DNA from: Pararge aegeria
Lineage: Eukaryota > Arthropoda > Insecta > Lepidoptera > Nymphalidae
Reading direction: 5' to 3'
Length of the DNA: 64,000 nt
Assembly: GCF_905163445.1 (NCBI RefSeq)
Contig: NC_053183.1
Coordinates: forward strand, 4,154,001-4,218,000
A program made the position numbers and the translations under genes. This document shows, piece by piece, positions 52,607-63,773 of this stretch. The notes under the pieces were generated by a model that searched no databases, was not told the origin of the DNA, and saw only the letters and a list, made by a program, of their open reading frames with translations. Every line of letters starts with the position of its first letter. Position 1 is the first letter of the stretch.

Positions 52607-52933
52607 AGTAGGTGTTGATCTTTCAAACGAAATATTCGATTTTTATAAATTTAAGATGATTTGAACCTGCGACTCTTTGGCAATCGCGGCCTGTCCTGTG
52701 TGCTATCTTCCTCCAAGTGTGGATAAAAACACTAATAAAAATTATAAATATTCGGTTCCAAAAATTCTTTCACCACCACTAAACACATTTTGCATTATAG
52801 GATCGCGTTAAAATTATTGTGATACTGGTCTTAATGATGACGTGGTTAAAGTCTTACGTAGCATTTGAGGGTTAAACTTATTTCAATGCGATGATAGCAA
52901 GGTATATAAAACTTCATTTGAATTTTAAAAATA

Positions 52934-53013
52934 TACCCATAACACAAACTACGCTTACTTTGGGGCTAGATGGCGATGTGTGTATTGTCGTAATATATTC
53001 ATTATTTATTCAT
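52934..53013 (+). mobile_element. SINE S1 3' fragment
   Basis: 'ACCCATAACACAAACTACGC', 'GGGGCTAGATGGCGATGTGT', 'GTCGTAATATATTCATTATT'. Confidence 0.75.
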
Positions 53014-53409
53014 CAACTTTACCACGTTTTTTAAAACAGGACTCGGCTTTTGACCTCCGACGCAAAGAGGGATATATGAGAACACATATATATTTTGTTC
53101 TGTCTGTGGCATCTTACCTTCCAAACGATTGGATTGGAATGATTGTATCAGAGTTTGTTTCTGTTTGAAAAGCTATCGTGATCGAGATGGTTTTTGTGTA
53201 TAAATTATAAAGTCTGTTTAGGCGTAAAGAAATGATTTCAGTCGTAATAATTTTGTTTTAGTTGTTTATGTAGAAATGTTTACAGTATTTCGGTGGTGTT
53301 CCAAGACTGAATGATGGGAATCTTGAGCTGTTGCCGAATCAATGTTTATTGTTTCTAGCTGCAATGTATTTTCACTAATCGTATTATATAGTTTTTGTTT
53401 ATACAATTA
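53014..53409. other. No gene seen
   Basis: AT-rich. A possible acceptor (TTTAAAACAG at 53039) opens a frame that stops quickly and lacks arrestin similarity. Confidence 0.5.
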
Positions 53410-53417
53410 TTACCTAC

Positions 53418-53561
53418 CAGTGGCGTGCACTGGGTTTCTTACCAGGGTATGCATTCAACAGGAGAATTGCATAAAATGGCAAAAATCCTCCTCTTATACG
53501 GGCAATATTTCAATTTTAGGGTATGCAGTGCTTTTATGCATGTATGAAGTGCACGCCACTG
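53418..53561. mobile_element. 144-bp hAT MITE with exact TSD
   Basis: CAGTGGCGTGCACT at 53418 and AGTGCACGCCACTG to 53561, flanked on both sides by TTACCTAC (53410-53417, 53562-53569). The interior repeats 'GGGTTTCTTACCAGGGTATG' and 'GTATGCAGTGCTTT'. Confidence 0.95.
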
Positions 53562-53569
53562 TTACCTAC

Positions 53570-54324
53570 GTGTTAAATTTTTGGCTGTCACAATGAGTAT
53601 TTCTAATTCACTCCGATCCGAATCTATGGAAAAGAAGCTATAACATTTCTTACTTAACGGTCGACGAGTCAAAATACCGCACCAGAGGCGTAGTCGTTTT
53701 GTATCAATCAGTAAGCAGTTTTAAACTATTTAAATTTTAAAGTGAGTTCATTTCACTCCATTCTATTTCCATTTTCAATTCATTTTCGTTTGAATTAGTT
53801 TGTATGAGAATTTCCATACAAAAGTTTGCACCCATTCACTTTCAGTGACTCAATTTCTTAATCTCCTAGCTTTGTGACGTCTTAAGGAAAACAAAAAAAA
53901 TCTTAAGTACAGCCTTTGTTTGAAGAGATGTTGAATTTGACGTCGCAAAATTTAGATTATAAATATCTCATAAAGTATCAGGCTTCCACAGTTATATAAA
54001 TATATTTAAATACTTTACACAATAAATCTTTATTATCTACTTTGAAAAGATTATAAAACAGGACACGGTTTTATAACGTTTAAATTATTTACGTAGACTC
54101 ATCTACTATATCATACAAATAGTACTTTATGATGTATTTTTAAAATATAGTTCGATAGTAATGTTATAAAAAGAGGAAGGGGGAGGGGATTATGTGCATC
54201 TTTGGATGTAAAGCCTAAAGACAAAAAAATACTTAATCCACGTTAAAAAAAAATGTCCTAGGAAGCTTATTAACGTGTATTATTTGTATTTTCTTTCTTT
54301 TAAAAATACGAATATATCTATACT
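53570..54324. other. No gene seen
   Basis: AT-rich, no recognised element. Confidence 0.5.
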
Positions 54325-54612
54325 TATAATAAAACTGTAACTGGAAGATTTCTGTACATTTAATATATTTTGAAAATTTTAACCTGCTTCATAATCGATA
54401 CTGAGTCCTAAACTGATTTTTATTTAATTTTTGTCTGTATGTCTGTCTGTCTGTCTGTCCGGGCATCACGTGAAAACTACTGAAGGGATTTAAATAAAAT
54501 TTGGCATAGGGGTAGCTGGTATGCCGGGTCAACATATAGGATACTATTTATCCCGAAAAACAATAAGTTTCCTCCGGGAAACATGATGAAAATTTTTGAC
54601 AATTTTACTTCA
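54325..54612 (+). repeat. Repeat Y with (TGTC)n
   Basis: 'AAAACTGTAACTGGAAGATT', 'TGTCTGTCTGTCTGTCCGGG', 'CATCACGTGAAAACTACTGA', 'GGTAGCTGGTATGCCGGGTC'. The inverse is at 19868-20085. Confidence 0.7.
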
Positions 54613-54689
54613 TAGCCGTTAAATTTGAACCGATTTTAATAATTCTTTGTTTTATTTGAAAGTGTATACTACCAGGCATGTACTGTCTA

Positions 54690-55040
54690 ATTTTAATAGA
54701 GATCTGATAAATATTGTCGGAGATAAAGGACATAACTCTTCACAGATAACAGCAAGTTGCACGGCATATAGGACAGCGATCGAATGCATGCGTACCGTCC
54801 TACTAATATTATAAATGCGAAAGAAATAAAATAATATAAATATTTAGCTTGATATACCTGCAAATTTATTTTTATATTATTCAAATTGAACGTATCGCTT
54901 AGAAGTTTCGCGGCGACGACGGGTCGCGAATAACATAGTTTGGAAATAAAACTGGACTTGGTAGGGCTGCAATTAAGTTTCTAGGTTTTTTTTAAAACCA
55001 TTTATTTGGTGCCGACGAAGTTGCGCGGGTCAGCTAGTGT
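54690..55040 (+). mobile_element. Repeat Z with Helitron-like end
   Basis: Contains 'TCCTACTAATATTATAAATG' at 54798 and ends 'GCCGACGAAGTTGCGCGGGT' + CAG + CTAG at 55034-55037, followed by T. Inverse copy at 19035-19385. Confidence 0.65.
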
Positions 55041-55079
55041 GTATATATAATTGCACTATCCCGCTGTCTTGCAATTCTT

Positions 55080-55222
55080 CCTTCTGCTAGAGGTTGCCTG
55101 TAAGAGATTGCTGGCAGAAATAAGGCCACCTTTGCATGCCTACAATTTTTGTTCTTTTATTTTGTTTATTCTTTATGTTATGTTTATTTCAATGGGGTGT
55201 GCAATAAAGTATTAAGTAAACT
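55080..55222 (+). mobile_element. LINE 3' UTR remnant
   Basis: 'AGAGGTTGCCTGTAAGAGAT', 'GCTGGCAGAAATAAGGCCAC' and 'GTGTGCAATAAAGTA': same 3' UTR family as the 42.9-kb LINE. Confidence 0.65.
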
Positions 55223-55253
55223 GGCAAGCCTGGGCTGGACACTAGCCACGCCA

Positions 55254-55852
55254 AATTATGTCGGCTTCTTCTTCTTCTTACGGTGCCGTCTCCTTACGAA
55301 GGTTGGTAATCATTAGGGCTATCTCTACTTTGGACACCGCTGCTCTAAATAATGATTTGGTGCTCTTTCCAAACCATTGTCGTAGATTTTTGAGCCATGA
55401 TATTCTTCTTCGGCCAGGCCTTCTTCTGCCTGCCACTTTACCTTGAATAAAGAGAAGAAGAGAAGTTCATATGTTTTGGTGTTCCGCATCACATGAATAC
55501 ATAAATATTCTAACTTTCTTCTTTTAATTTTTAATAGTACCTCTAGAATCTTACCCATACTCTGCAATACAGTGCTATTCCGTACACGATCGGTCCAAGA
55601 TAGTCTTAACATACGTCTGTACACCCACATCTCGAACGCTACGAGTTTCCTTGACAGGATCTCTGTTAGAGTCCAATCTTTAACGCCATATAGGAGTACA
55701 GAGAACACATAGCACCGCGCTATGCGTGTTCGAAGAGCAATGCTTATGTTTCGGTCACAGAGTACAGTATGTCGGCTTGAAATCGATAAATTGACGAGAA
55801 AAGTTTGTCGCGAATCGAAGTTTATACTTATAAATGAAATATATCCATACAC
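55254..55852 (-). pseudogene. LINE RT C-terminal region
   Basis: 175-codon frame: 'ALRTRIARCYVFSVLLYGVK', 'DWTLTEILSRKLVAFEMWVY', 'RRMLRLSWTDRVRNSTVLQS', 'RRKLEYLCIHVMRNTKTYEL'. This is a known LINE tail pattern. Near residue 145 the frame shifts; in another frame the protein goes on ('RISWLKNLRQWFGKSTKS'-like) to an (AAG)n end at 55260-55280. Confidence 0.8.
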
Positions 55853-56019
55853 ATTTAATTCAAAAGCCTTATGAAAATTAGCCCAGTAGTTTTACACTCG
55901 AAATTTGTAATCAAACTTATCTTAAATCTTCATGTGGCACATTTAGTAGTCCTGCATTTTCCTACTTCAGGGTTCACTACGCGTTTAGGTCTGATCTATC
56001 GCATTAACTTTAGGCGATA

Positions 56020-56437
56020 GATAAGTTGAATTCTCACAGCGTCGTGGAGAACTCTCAGACATGCAGGTTTTCTCGAGATTTTGTCTTCACCGTTTAAGTA
56101 GGTAGTATTTTAATTCACCCGGGAGGTATCCCGTATACCTCCCGGATGAATCCCCGGGCGTCTAACAAAGCCAACGAGAGAGACATACCGTGGGGGTTTT
56201 TAGTTCGGTTTTACCCCTTTAGAGGGGGGAGTAGGTACCACATGACCTCCATCCGGCAAGGGTCGGAGTTAGCAGTAAAGCTTTTCCACCACGCCAAAAA
56301 AAGACATTTTAATTGCATACATTAAAAACGCACATATTAACCTTGAAATGTTAGCGGTGCGTTCCGGGGATCGAATTCGGTCCCCCCGAAAAGTAAACCT
56401 AAGCCATAACAACTAGACAGTAGGATATCATCGCTAC
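56020..56437 (-). mobile_element. SINE S3 fragments
   Basis: 56020-56110 is the middle of S3 in inverse ('GGAGAACTCTCAGACATGCA'). 56325-56437 is the head in inverse ('CGGGGATCGAATTCGGTCCC' B box region). The piece between contains a short inverted 'CCGGGAGGTATCCCGTATACCTCCCGG' type hairpin at about 56119-56146. Confidence 0.6.
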
Positions 56438-57805
56438 TGTATTTATTACGTCATATGTGATAAGAATAACAAAAGGTACCTACGAGAAATATGAACATAA
56501 AATAAATATTCACGAGTCTTTAGGATCATGTAAAAGATGTAAAACTAGCGATAAAATTATTACAGCGACGCGGGCATCACCTGTGATTTATGACTGCTTT
56601 ACGGCCGAGTTTTACTACGGGCTGTAATAGTCGCATATATTCATAGTTGTATGAATATTTATAAACAGAAAAATCGGTCAAGCGCGAGCCGGACTCGCAG
56701 ACAAAAATACAATCATACAAAATATTACACTATGTTATTTTTTCAATACAACATTACACTATGTTTATATGTGTAGAAAGATGTGTTTTAAAAATCTGTA
56801 ATAACATAAAAGGGCAAAAACTGAAATTCGACTACTGAGAAATTTAATTATTATAGAAATATAATCTGGGCTCCATATAAGCTCTAACATGCCTAGATAC
56901 CGTTACTAAGTTCCCTGATTTAATAAAACAAACAACTTGAATAAATGAATACTTTCATTGCACACCACAAAAAGCAAATGAGAAAAAAAAAATAACAAAA
57001 CGACGTTTACAATTTAACGGCCTTATAGCTTCATAGCTATTTCTAAGATCTTGTTTAATGTAAAGGTATATTCGACATACTTAGACGATTTCGCCCAGGG
57101 AACTGAGATATCAAAGCACACCATTTATAAAAATTGGTCCAATACTAGAGACAAAATCGTAAAATAACATATACATGGCAATTTAATAAAAGACAAGTTA
57201 TATTGACTTTACTCGAAAATGTAGGTCGAACGTTGTATTAAAATGAGTACTATAGTTATCACATACAACTTTGTCTGCGTTAATATGCCTTACCTATACA
57301 GCCCATTCCTTGTTTAACAATTAAACAACAATTGTCATTACTTTCACACCAGAAATAATATAACAAAAAGAGCATTATATCGAACACTGAAAACGCAATA
57401 TCATAGTGTGGTTGTAATAAATTAAAAAAAAAACTGACTTCAACATACGCCCAGGAACTAAAAAGCAAAAAAATTGCTACTTTGGGTTACGTTATTGTTG
57501 ATTTTTTAATAACAGCTCGACCGATTTCAATAAAATTTAAATGGGAACACCTGGAAAGTATGCCCTTTAGAAATCGGTTCAGGCGTCTGCGAGTAATCGG
57601 ATACGTAAAAAAACCTTTCTTCTCCTTTTTGAAGTCGTTTAATACCGACCTCATAAGAATCGTAATACTGGTTTCCAACACGTCTACCTTTTTATTTAAG
57701 AACTTTCATTTGATACCAAACTCGAAATATTTATCTTAAATGTATATTTTTTTTCTTTGCGTATTTTTGACCGTGATATCCGCCATATTGAATTAATTGT
57801 GACGC
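56438..57805. other. No gene seen
   Basis: AT-rich. Short open frames on both strands at 57482-57739 have no domain. Confidence 0.5.
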
Positions 57806-57888
57806 GGTCTCCTAACTACGAAAGCTTAGATTATTGGGAGGCAGCCAACAGGCCTCCCAATAATCCAAGCTCTCGGGGTTAGGAGACC
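57806..57888. repeat. Foldback, 37-bp arms
   Basis: Arms 57806-57842 and 57851-57888 pair with four mismatches around AGCCAACA; outer GGTCTCCTAAC and inner TTATTGGGAGGC are exact. Confidence 0.85.
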
Positions 57889-58360
57889 TAAATTATTAAA
57901 ATTGGGCTTCAGAAAACTCGACCATTTGTTAAACACATAACCCTCCTATGGTCGGGTAAAAAATTGTAAGGTTAAAAGAAAATGTCTAATTTAATTACAT
58001 CCGCCCGTACAGGCATTCACCCATACATAGACACACATATTTTAATATGGCGGCCATTTTGAAATACGTCGTTGTTGATAATATCAAAGGGTGAACCGCT
58101 TTTGTTTTAAAGTTATTTTGGGCGATTTAGCTAGCATACCTATTTGAATTTCATTCCGAATCTGTTGATTCTGTCGGAGGTTGCTTAGTGAAATCGACAA
58201 AGTTGCTTGTTTTAAGAATCAAAATCTTCGCTTACTGTAAAGTTCAAACATGTATCTAAGCTCAATTAATAAAAAAAAAATATTTTCCCAATAGGCTTTC
58301 AAAGACAACTTAAAACTAAAGCTACGTGGGTTTCAAACGGGTCATGGTCTAATAAGCCTA
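57889..58360. other. No gene seen
   Basis: AT-rich, no recognised element. Confidence 0.5.
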
Positions 58361-58545
58361 CAGCCTTAGCCGTGGCTAGTTACCACATTACCGACAATAA
58401 CCTGCCGTTAAATGATTTAGCGTTCCGGTACGACGTCGCGTACAAACCGATTAGGAGGAATGGGTTAAATATAAATGCAGGAGGAATGGGTTTGGTATAA
58501 CAGGTTAGCCTGCTATCTGCATTATTATATTCCACTCTAAGTTAT
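58361..58545 (+). mobile_element. SINE S2, 3' part
   Basis: 'AGCCGTGGCTAGTTACCACA', 'CCGTTAAATGATTTAGCGTT', 'AACAGGTTAGCCTGC', with a partial internal duplication of 'GGAGGAATGGGTT'. Confidence 0.7.
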
Positions 58546-58837
58546 ATAAATATTCCTCAGCCGGCTTATTACAATCGGGAATTGTATTCTTCAATTTTTA
58601 AACGACACAATTTTAAATATAGTTTTAAATGGTTGTATATTTAAAAAAATAATCTTCCATTAATATACTACAAGTATGTATAGAGGGTTTGTCCCCTTGT
58701 TGCTTGGATTAAAACATATCCATCGATAAGGCTTTGTTAAAAAATAGACTTATTTTTCGGGATTGGGCAAAGAAAGTAACTATACAAAATTTATTGAGCT
58801 CTTATAAACGGACATACTGGGTATCGGACTTATGGCC

Positions 58838-59115
58838 CACAGAATTAAGAATATACAGAACCCTCATTCAGCCATTATTGCATGCATTGTGTCCATAAAC
58901 TTCACACCCGTGGAATGTTGCTAACTCACATAATGTTCCTATTTTCCCCATTTTATGGTAAACGATTAGAGCATTGGAAGTAAAGAAAGTTATAACTAAT
59001 GGAATGAAATGACCAACCGCCCGTTCGAGAAACACTACGGAAGTGGAGTGTTTTTTGATGCTTCAATATTAGCAGAGTACACGGTTTCTGCATTATCGTA
59101 ATTCTTTGGGACAGA
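58838..59115 (-). repeat. TIR repeat family U (inverse copy)
   Basis: 'CCACAGAATTAAGAATATAC' at the left and 'ATCGTAATTCTTTGGGA' at the right; the interior holds 'GCATGCATTGTGTCCATAAA' and 'GAAACACTACGGAAGTGGAG'. Confidence 0.75.
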
Positions 59116-59531
59116 TGTAGAAAGTGCAGCACCCCAGACTTCGCTTTGCCAACAATATTTTCTTTTGAAAACATTTTATCTTATACAAGGACTTTCTATA
59201 AATAATACCTACTTACTCAACGCCCTCATAAACCTTTTAAAGATTCATCACAACTCAGCAAGTCAAGCATAAAGGATGCTTCGAAGGCTGAACTCTTGAG
59301 AGATCGCTTTACTCGAGCCTTTTTGATTCCGTTAAGGGCTAAGAGTCAATAAACCCCCTTATCAGATGGCCTTTATTTTCTGCGGGAGAACATAAAGGTT
59401 TCGTGCACTTACTTGCTGATCATTCCGGAATTTTATCAAACAACTTAACAATTAATTAGCGATCTCAAAGAGCTATATTGAATGCGACATAAAAGAACAA
59501 TAGCTTCATACTACTACACACTTACTATATC

Positions 59532-59534
<3 letters not shown>
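59116..59534. other. No gene seen
   Basis: AT-rich spacer. Confidence 0.5.
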
Positions 59535-59574
<40 letters not shown>

Positions 59575-59577
<3 letters not shown>

Positions 59578-59966
59578 ATATATATATAAAAGAGAAAGCG
59601 TGTGGGTATGTTCCGTATAGGCTCCGAAACGGCTGGACCGATTTCAATGAAACTTTCAGGGAATCTCCGGATTGACCTGGAGAGTAATCCTGTAAAGTTT
59701 GGTGACGATAGGAGCACTCCTATTTTTGAACTGTCAAACTGTCAAATACAGCTTTTATTTACTATGATGATATTCTATTGTTGGGTGTGTATGGGTGTAG
59801 ATAATGATATTCACCCGCTCGAGAAGAGAAAAGAAGAGAATGATACGGAGAGAAATAAATGATTTAAAATATTATGAGACTTAAATTAAAAATTTAATGA
59901 TGTAAGTTTATTGTTTAAATAAAATAAACCAAAATCTAGCCCGGCGAAGCGGGCTGGGTACGCTAG
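59575..59966 (+). mobile_element. 392-bp Helitron inserted in a (TA)n tract
   Basis: Starts TCTATATATATATAAAAGAG, ends with a hairpin AGCCCG-GCGAAG-CGGGCT, then GGGTACG and CTAG (59963-59966). It is preceded by A and followed by T, inside TA microsatellite on both sides (59535-59574, 59967-59992). A TC start, a 3' hairpin ~10 nt before CTRR and an A|T site define Helitrons. The 86-codon frame at 59602 is incidental. Confidence 0.85.
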
Positions 59967-60125
59967 TATATATATATATATATATATATATAGTATAATC
60001 GGAATAGAAATCAATTATATACGATTGGTTGAGAACGGCGTAAGTTCTAATATAATGGAGCGACGTAATTTTAGAACAAAAATAGTTACCACGCTGTTCA
60101 TTTTACCATAAAAACTCCTTTTTTG

Positions 60126-60685
60126 AAGTTATACTTCTTTTGGTACGTTATGGAAAACTGATTACGAGAGTAAATTTTCACGATACGCGCGCACACCGTC
60201 ACAAAATTCCGACACCCTGAAGTTAGCCACAGTCGACATTTTAGTTTTTCAAATGATGTGACAGTGTACACTTTCAATTGTCAATCTGCGGGCTCATTCC
60301 AGTGATTTAATTGATTCAATTGAACAAAAATCTCAAATTTTAATGTTGGGTGAAACTTGATTGTCCGACAATGAGATAACTAGATAAGGCGTTGTAATAA
60401 AAGTTTCAATGTATTAAATAACTTTTTTGGATTGATAGTGTTGTTTGCTCTACAAACGTAGAATAAGGCGAAAGTTAAAATTTTTGAAAAGATTTTAGGT
60501 AAAGGCAGTGGCGTGCATTGGGTTTCTTACCAGGGTATGCAAACACCAGGAAAATTGCATAAAACGGCACAAATTGTTCTCCTATTCGAGTTATATATCA
60601 ATGTTAGGATATGCAGTGCTTTCGTGCATGTATGGAGTGCACGCCACTGGGTAAAGGTATAACTTCTAACGCGTGTGCACACACG
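60126..60685. mobile_element. TIR element (AAGTTATACTTC family) hit by a hAT MITE
   Basis: Left end AAGTTATACTTCTTTTGG. A matching inverse TATAACTTC lies at 60658-60666, directly after the nested 144-bp MITE and its target duplication. Relatives at 38482 and 2661. Confidence 0.6.
60506..60649. mobile_element. 144-bp hAT MITE with exact TSD (nested)
   Basis: CAGTGGCGTGCATTGG at 60506 to GTGCACGCCACTG at 60649, flanked by GGTAAAGG (60498-60505, 60650-60657). Length equals that of the 53.4-kb copy, with the same interior. Confidence 0.95.
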
Positions 60686-60703
60686 TTTTTCATAAAAATC
60701 CCC

Positions 60704-61006
60704 CATAACGTTCTTACCTGTTAGGCGCTATGGCAGTTACATTAAATTTATACCCAAAATCGGTTTAATCCCCCATAACAGCCTAACCTGTTAGGCGCTA
60801 TTGCAGTTATATTAAGCTTATACCCATGATCGGTTACTACGCGACATCCTACCGGAACGCTAAAACGCTTGGCTTCACGTCTTCGTCGCTTTGGTGGTAA
60901 CTATCCTCCATAGTATAAATTTCCAAACAACCCGTGCGGGGATCGAACGCGGGACTTTCGCTCATAAAACTTTACGCTTACATGCGCAGGGAGGTCGACC
61001 CAACAT
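60704..61006 (-). mobile_element. SINE S2 (full length, partly duplicated 3' end)
   Basis: The complement gives the head 'CGACCTCCCTGCGCATGTAA' (A box) and 'GCGTTCGATCCCCGC' (B box) at 60940-61006, then body and tail. The tail segment 'AACCTGTTAGGCGCTAT.GCA' occurs twice (60718, 60788). Confidence 0.75.
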
Positions 61007-61547
61007 TATAAAATGTTTATATGTTAGTCTTAACTTGAATTCAATTCCATTCGATTTATATGAGATCTATTGAGATAAGAGAAGGCCCTTGTGCGTGTTA
61101 TTCTCAGCAGTGGTTGCGCTTGAGGAATTTTCAGTGAGTTAACTTTGTATACTCATTGACAGCACCGGCGCGCAAGCAAAAACCTGCCGACCCGAGTTGT
61201 CAGATATCTGTATGTACTTTACAAGAACGTCGTAAGGCAATAGGGCGTACTTCACTCACTCTAAATCAAATATTAATATTTCAAAGTAAGTACTAATTGT
61301 ACACTTTCTGAACGTCATACAAAATAAATCGTTTCATTAAATATATTGTTTACAAAATATTAATGTGAATTTGTAAAAAAAACAAACTCAATCAAATCGT
61401 CGTTAATTAATGATAATAATTTTACAATAATATCAACTATGTAATTTTTAAATTCTGTATTTTATTGGAAGAGTAGCCTTCAGAACGTCTCTGCCACATA
61501 AGTACATAATGTAATCCTCTAAGGTGTTGTAAGCCTTCTTACATACA
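61007..61547. other. No gene seen; one weak exon-like stretch
   Basis: 61158-61270 after TTGACAG is relatively GC-rich and open in one frame. It has no arrestin similarity, and I do not call it. Confidence 0.4.
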
Positions 61548-61690
61548 TAGTCTTTGTTACCGCAACAAAGACTACATTTTAAAATCCCCCGTGAACGTTA
61601 CCCAGCTTCTTTTCTGGGATATAAAGTATTTTATGCCGATTTCCAGGACATTTCCAGCTTTGATGTAAGACTTTCTCTGTGGTGTATAAT
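61548..61690. repeat. Inverted repeat and Helitron-like remnant
   Basis: 61548-61574 is TAGTCTTTGTT with inverse around ACCGC. Next to it, 'ATCCCCCGTGAACGTTACCC' and 'TTCTGGGATATAAAGTATTT' resemble a Helitron interior. Confidence 0.45.
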
Positions 61691-62503
61691 AAACAGAGAG
61701 AGACGGTACAGATCGCTACTTAGCGATCTCTTCTGCAGAATATTGCAGTCACGTTTACGATTGCTCTGCCAAGTACCATTTCGAAGCTTCTGATTCGATT
61801 TCTCGGTGACTAATCGCTAATACTGGCAACCGCCTTTTGTGTCCACTATTTTTAAAACTCTTTATTTGTACTGTAAAAGAGCGGACTTCAAATTACTATT
61901 GCAAATCTGCTTTTTTTCTTAACATGTTGTGGACTACAAATAAAGAGTAAAAAAATTTATTAATTTATTCATTTATTCTTAAGTTAGGTAATACTTAACC
62001 CTAGTAGGGTGTGACGCAGTTTTTGTGCAGCAATTTTGGCTTCAGTCTATATGCATTTCCCTAAGTTTGGACTGGATGAGATGTTCGTACCCAAAAGTCC
62101 AATATGGTCGCTAATCCGAACACATACACTTCGGAAAGTGGGATCCAACGTGAAGGGGCTCTTTTACCCTCAATGTCCCGCTTTGCGCATTATACCGTAC
62201 ATAATTCACATTATCCTACTCCGCTGAGTATTTCTATGCCCACGGCGTAAGTTACAAGATTATAAAGAAAAACCACACCAATCAAATCGTCGTTCGAATC
62301 CTTAAGATCCAAGGTTAACATTTTATAAAAAGAACAATATAGTTTTTTTTAAGTTAAACATTAAAAGTAAACCGAGTGACTACGGTAACTAATAAACTTA
62401 AAAGGGCTTGGCTCGTGTGTCCTTATTTTATGACGGATGTACCCAATCTTTGCACTGGAAGATCGAGTAACGACAAGTAAAGCTCATCATCATAAATATA
62501 CAT
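61691..62503. other. No gene seen; LINE-tail-like inverted words
   Basis: 'GATCGCTACTTAGCGATC' at 61712-61729 and ACTCTTTATTTGTA (61857) with its inverse (61936) resemble LINE 3' UTR pieces. Open frame 62036-62227 is unrecognised. Confidence 0.45.
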
Positions 62504-62720
62504 TAAAGTCAAAGTGAAAGTCCAAGTCAAATATTTATTTATTTAAATAAGTAGATGATTTTAAAGATATTAAGACAATGACAGTCTTTAGCCAATAAAT
62601 ATTTGAAATTTTAATGTAAAATATATCTAAATTAAAGAAAAACTATGACTGCAATAATTAAAGAAATATTTTTCTTTGACTTTGACTTTGACAAATAGGC
62701 AAGTGAGAATAGATGGCACT
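62504..62720. mobile_element. Two short LINE 3' tails
   Basis: 'AAAGTCAAAGTGAAAGTCCA' at 62504 and 'TTTGACTTTGACTTTGACAA' at 62675, the (TTTGAC)n signature of the 12.8-kb LINE, with 'GGCACTTTCGAGG' following. Confidence 0.55.
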
Positions 62721-63367
62721 TTCGAGGTGTTCATTACATAATATGTAAATAGTAGTGAGATGATGGCCATAGTTCTATATTCGTTAACTTAAAAGTATAG
62801 GAACGAGGGCTCCAAACGCTTTTATTATATTGTGTGGTCTTGTTTTAAAATAGACGTGTTTAAAATCCAGTTAAAACCTTCTCTGGTTTTAAAATTCATC
62901 AGTGCATTGTAAATCTACTGCCGAATCGAATCCACAAATTCTACTTTAATATTAATGTTTAGACATTAGGTTTACTATTTTTGTATAATTCGCTTATAAC
63001 TTAAGCCGAGTGTGTTTCTGGACATATTTAGGTCAATTCTTAGCCACGGGTACTTAGCCGATACAAAAACATGCCTACTTAACAGTTAAGAACGTTATTG
63101 GGTTTTTTTTCTGTTAAGGAGGAAATGAGGAGCATTTGGCAAAAATAACAGTTTTGGGATTTTAAAATGTTAGAATGCGCATTAAGTTTCTAGCAGTTAC
63201 TATTTGACGTGAAATTTTTATTGTCTTATTTTAATGATTTTCTTTTCGACGCTCGCTAGGGCTTCTTATATTCCGAGAACTCTTGTTGACGAGAGCTGTT
63301 TTCTGCTTTGCGTTTTTTTTTACTCCAAGCATACATATGACTATTGCGAGATGATATTTTTATTTAT
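62721..63367. other. No gene seen
   Basis: AT-rich; no element or exon recognised. Confidence 0.5.
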
Positions 63368-63560
63368 ATTACCAGCACCTTGGGACGCCAACATCGCTGG
63401 GTCTTCCGAGCTTCATGACTCGGAGGTTGCCACTTAAGATTCGAAGCACGCAGTAACTATGTCTCCGTATTTCTGATTTGATGAATTACAAATATTCTGA
63501 GCTGTTTCCACTGCCTACTGTGTCTCGGAGCCTTCTTATGAGACCCATATAATGTTTGGA
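63368..63560 (-). pseudogene. RTE LINE fragment (degenerate)
   Basis: 'CCAGCACCTTGGGACGCCAA', 'TATGTCTCCGTATTTCTGAT', 'GCCTTCTTATGAGACCCATA' align in order with 34193-34405. Confidence 0.7.
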
Positions 63561-63675
63561 ATTAATAATAATAAATCTTTATTCGGAACACTTACAATGG
63601 CACTTAAAATACTAGCAAGGGTTGCACTGCAATAGTAAAAACTGTGCTGCATGTACCACCGCCAGTACAGTACAG

Positions 63676-63712
63676 TTTATAATTACTGTACAGTACGTAC
63701 AGTAATTATAAA
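63676..63712. repeat. 16-bp perfect inverted repeat; (GT)n follows
   Basis: TTTATAATTACTGTAC and its inverse, 5-nt loop; a (GT)n microsatellite is at about 63729-63775. Confidence 0.8.
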
Positions 63713-63740
63713 TATGTTCCACTAGATTTAGTGTGTGTGT

Positions 63741-63773
<33 letters not shown>

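Noticed and set aside
53040..53090. Possible exon after TTTAAAACAG
   Set aside because: In the required phase a stop follows within about 15 codons, with no similarity to arrestin.
59514..59717. ORF with Ile-Tyr repeats
   Set aside because: Translation of (TA)n next to a Helitron.
61158..61275. Possible arrestin exon 6 after a TTGACAG acceptor
   Set aside because: In the phase required by exon 5 the frame hits a stop, and it has no arrestin-like residues.
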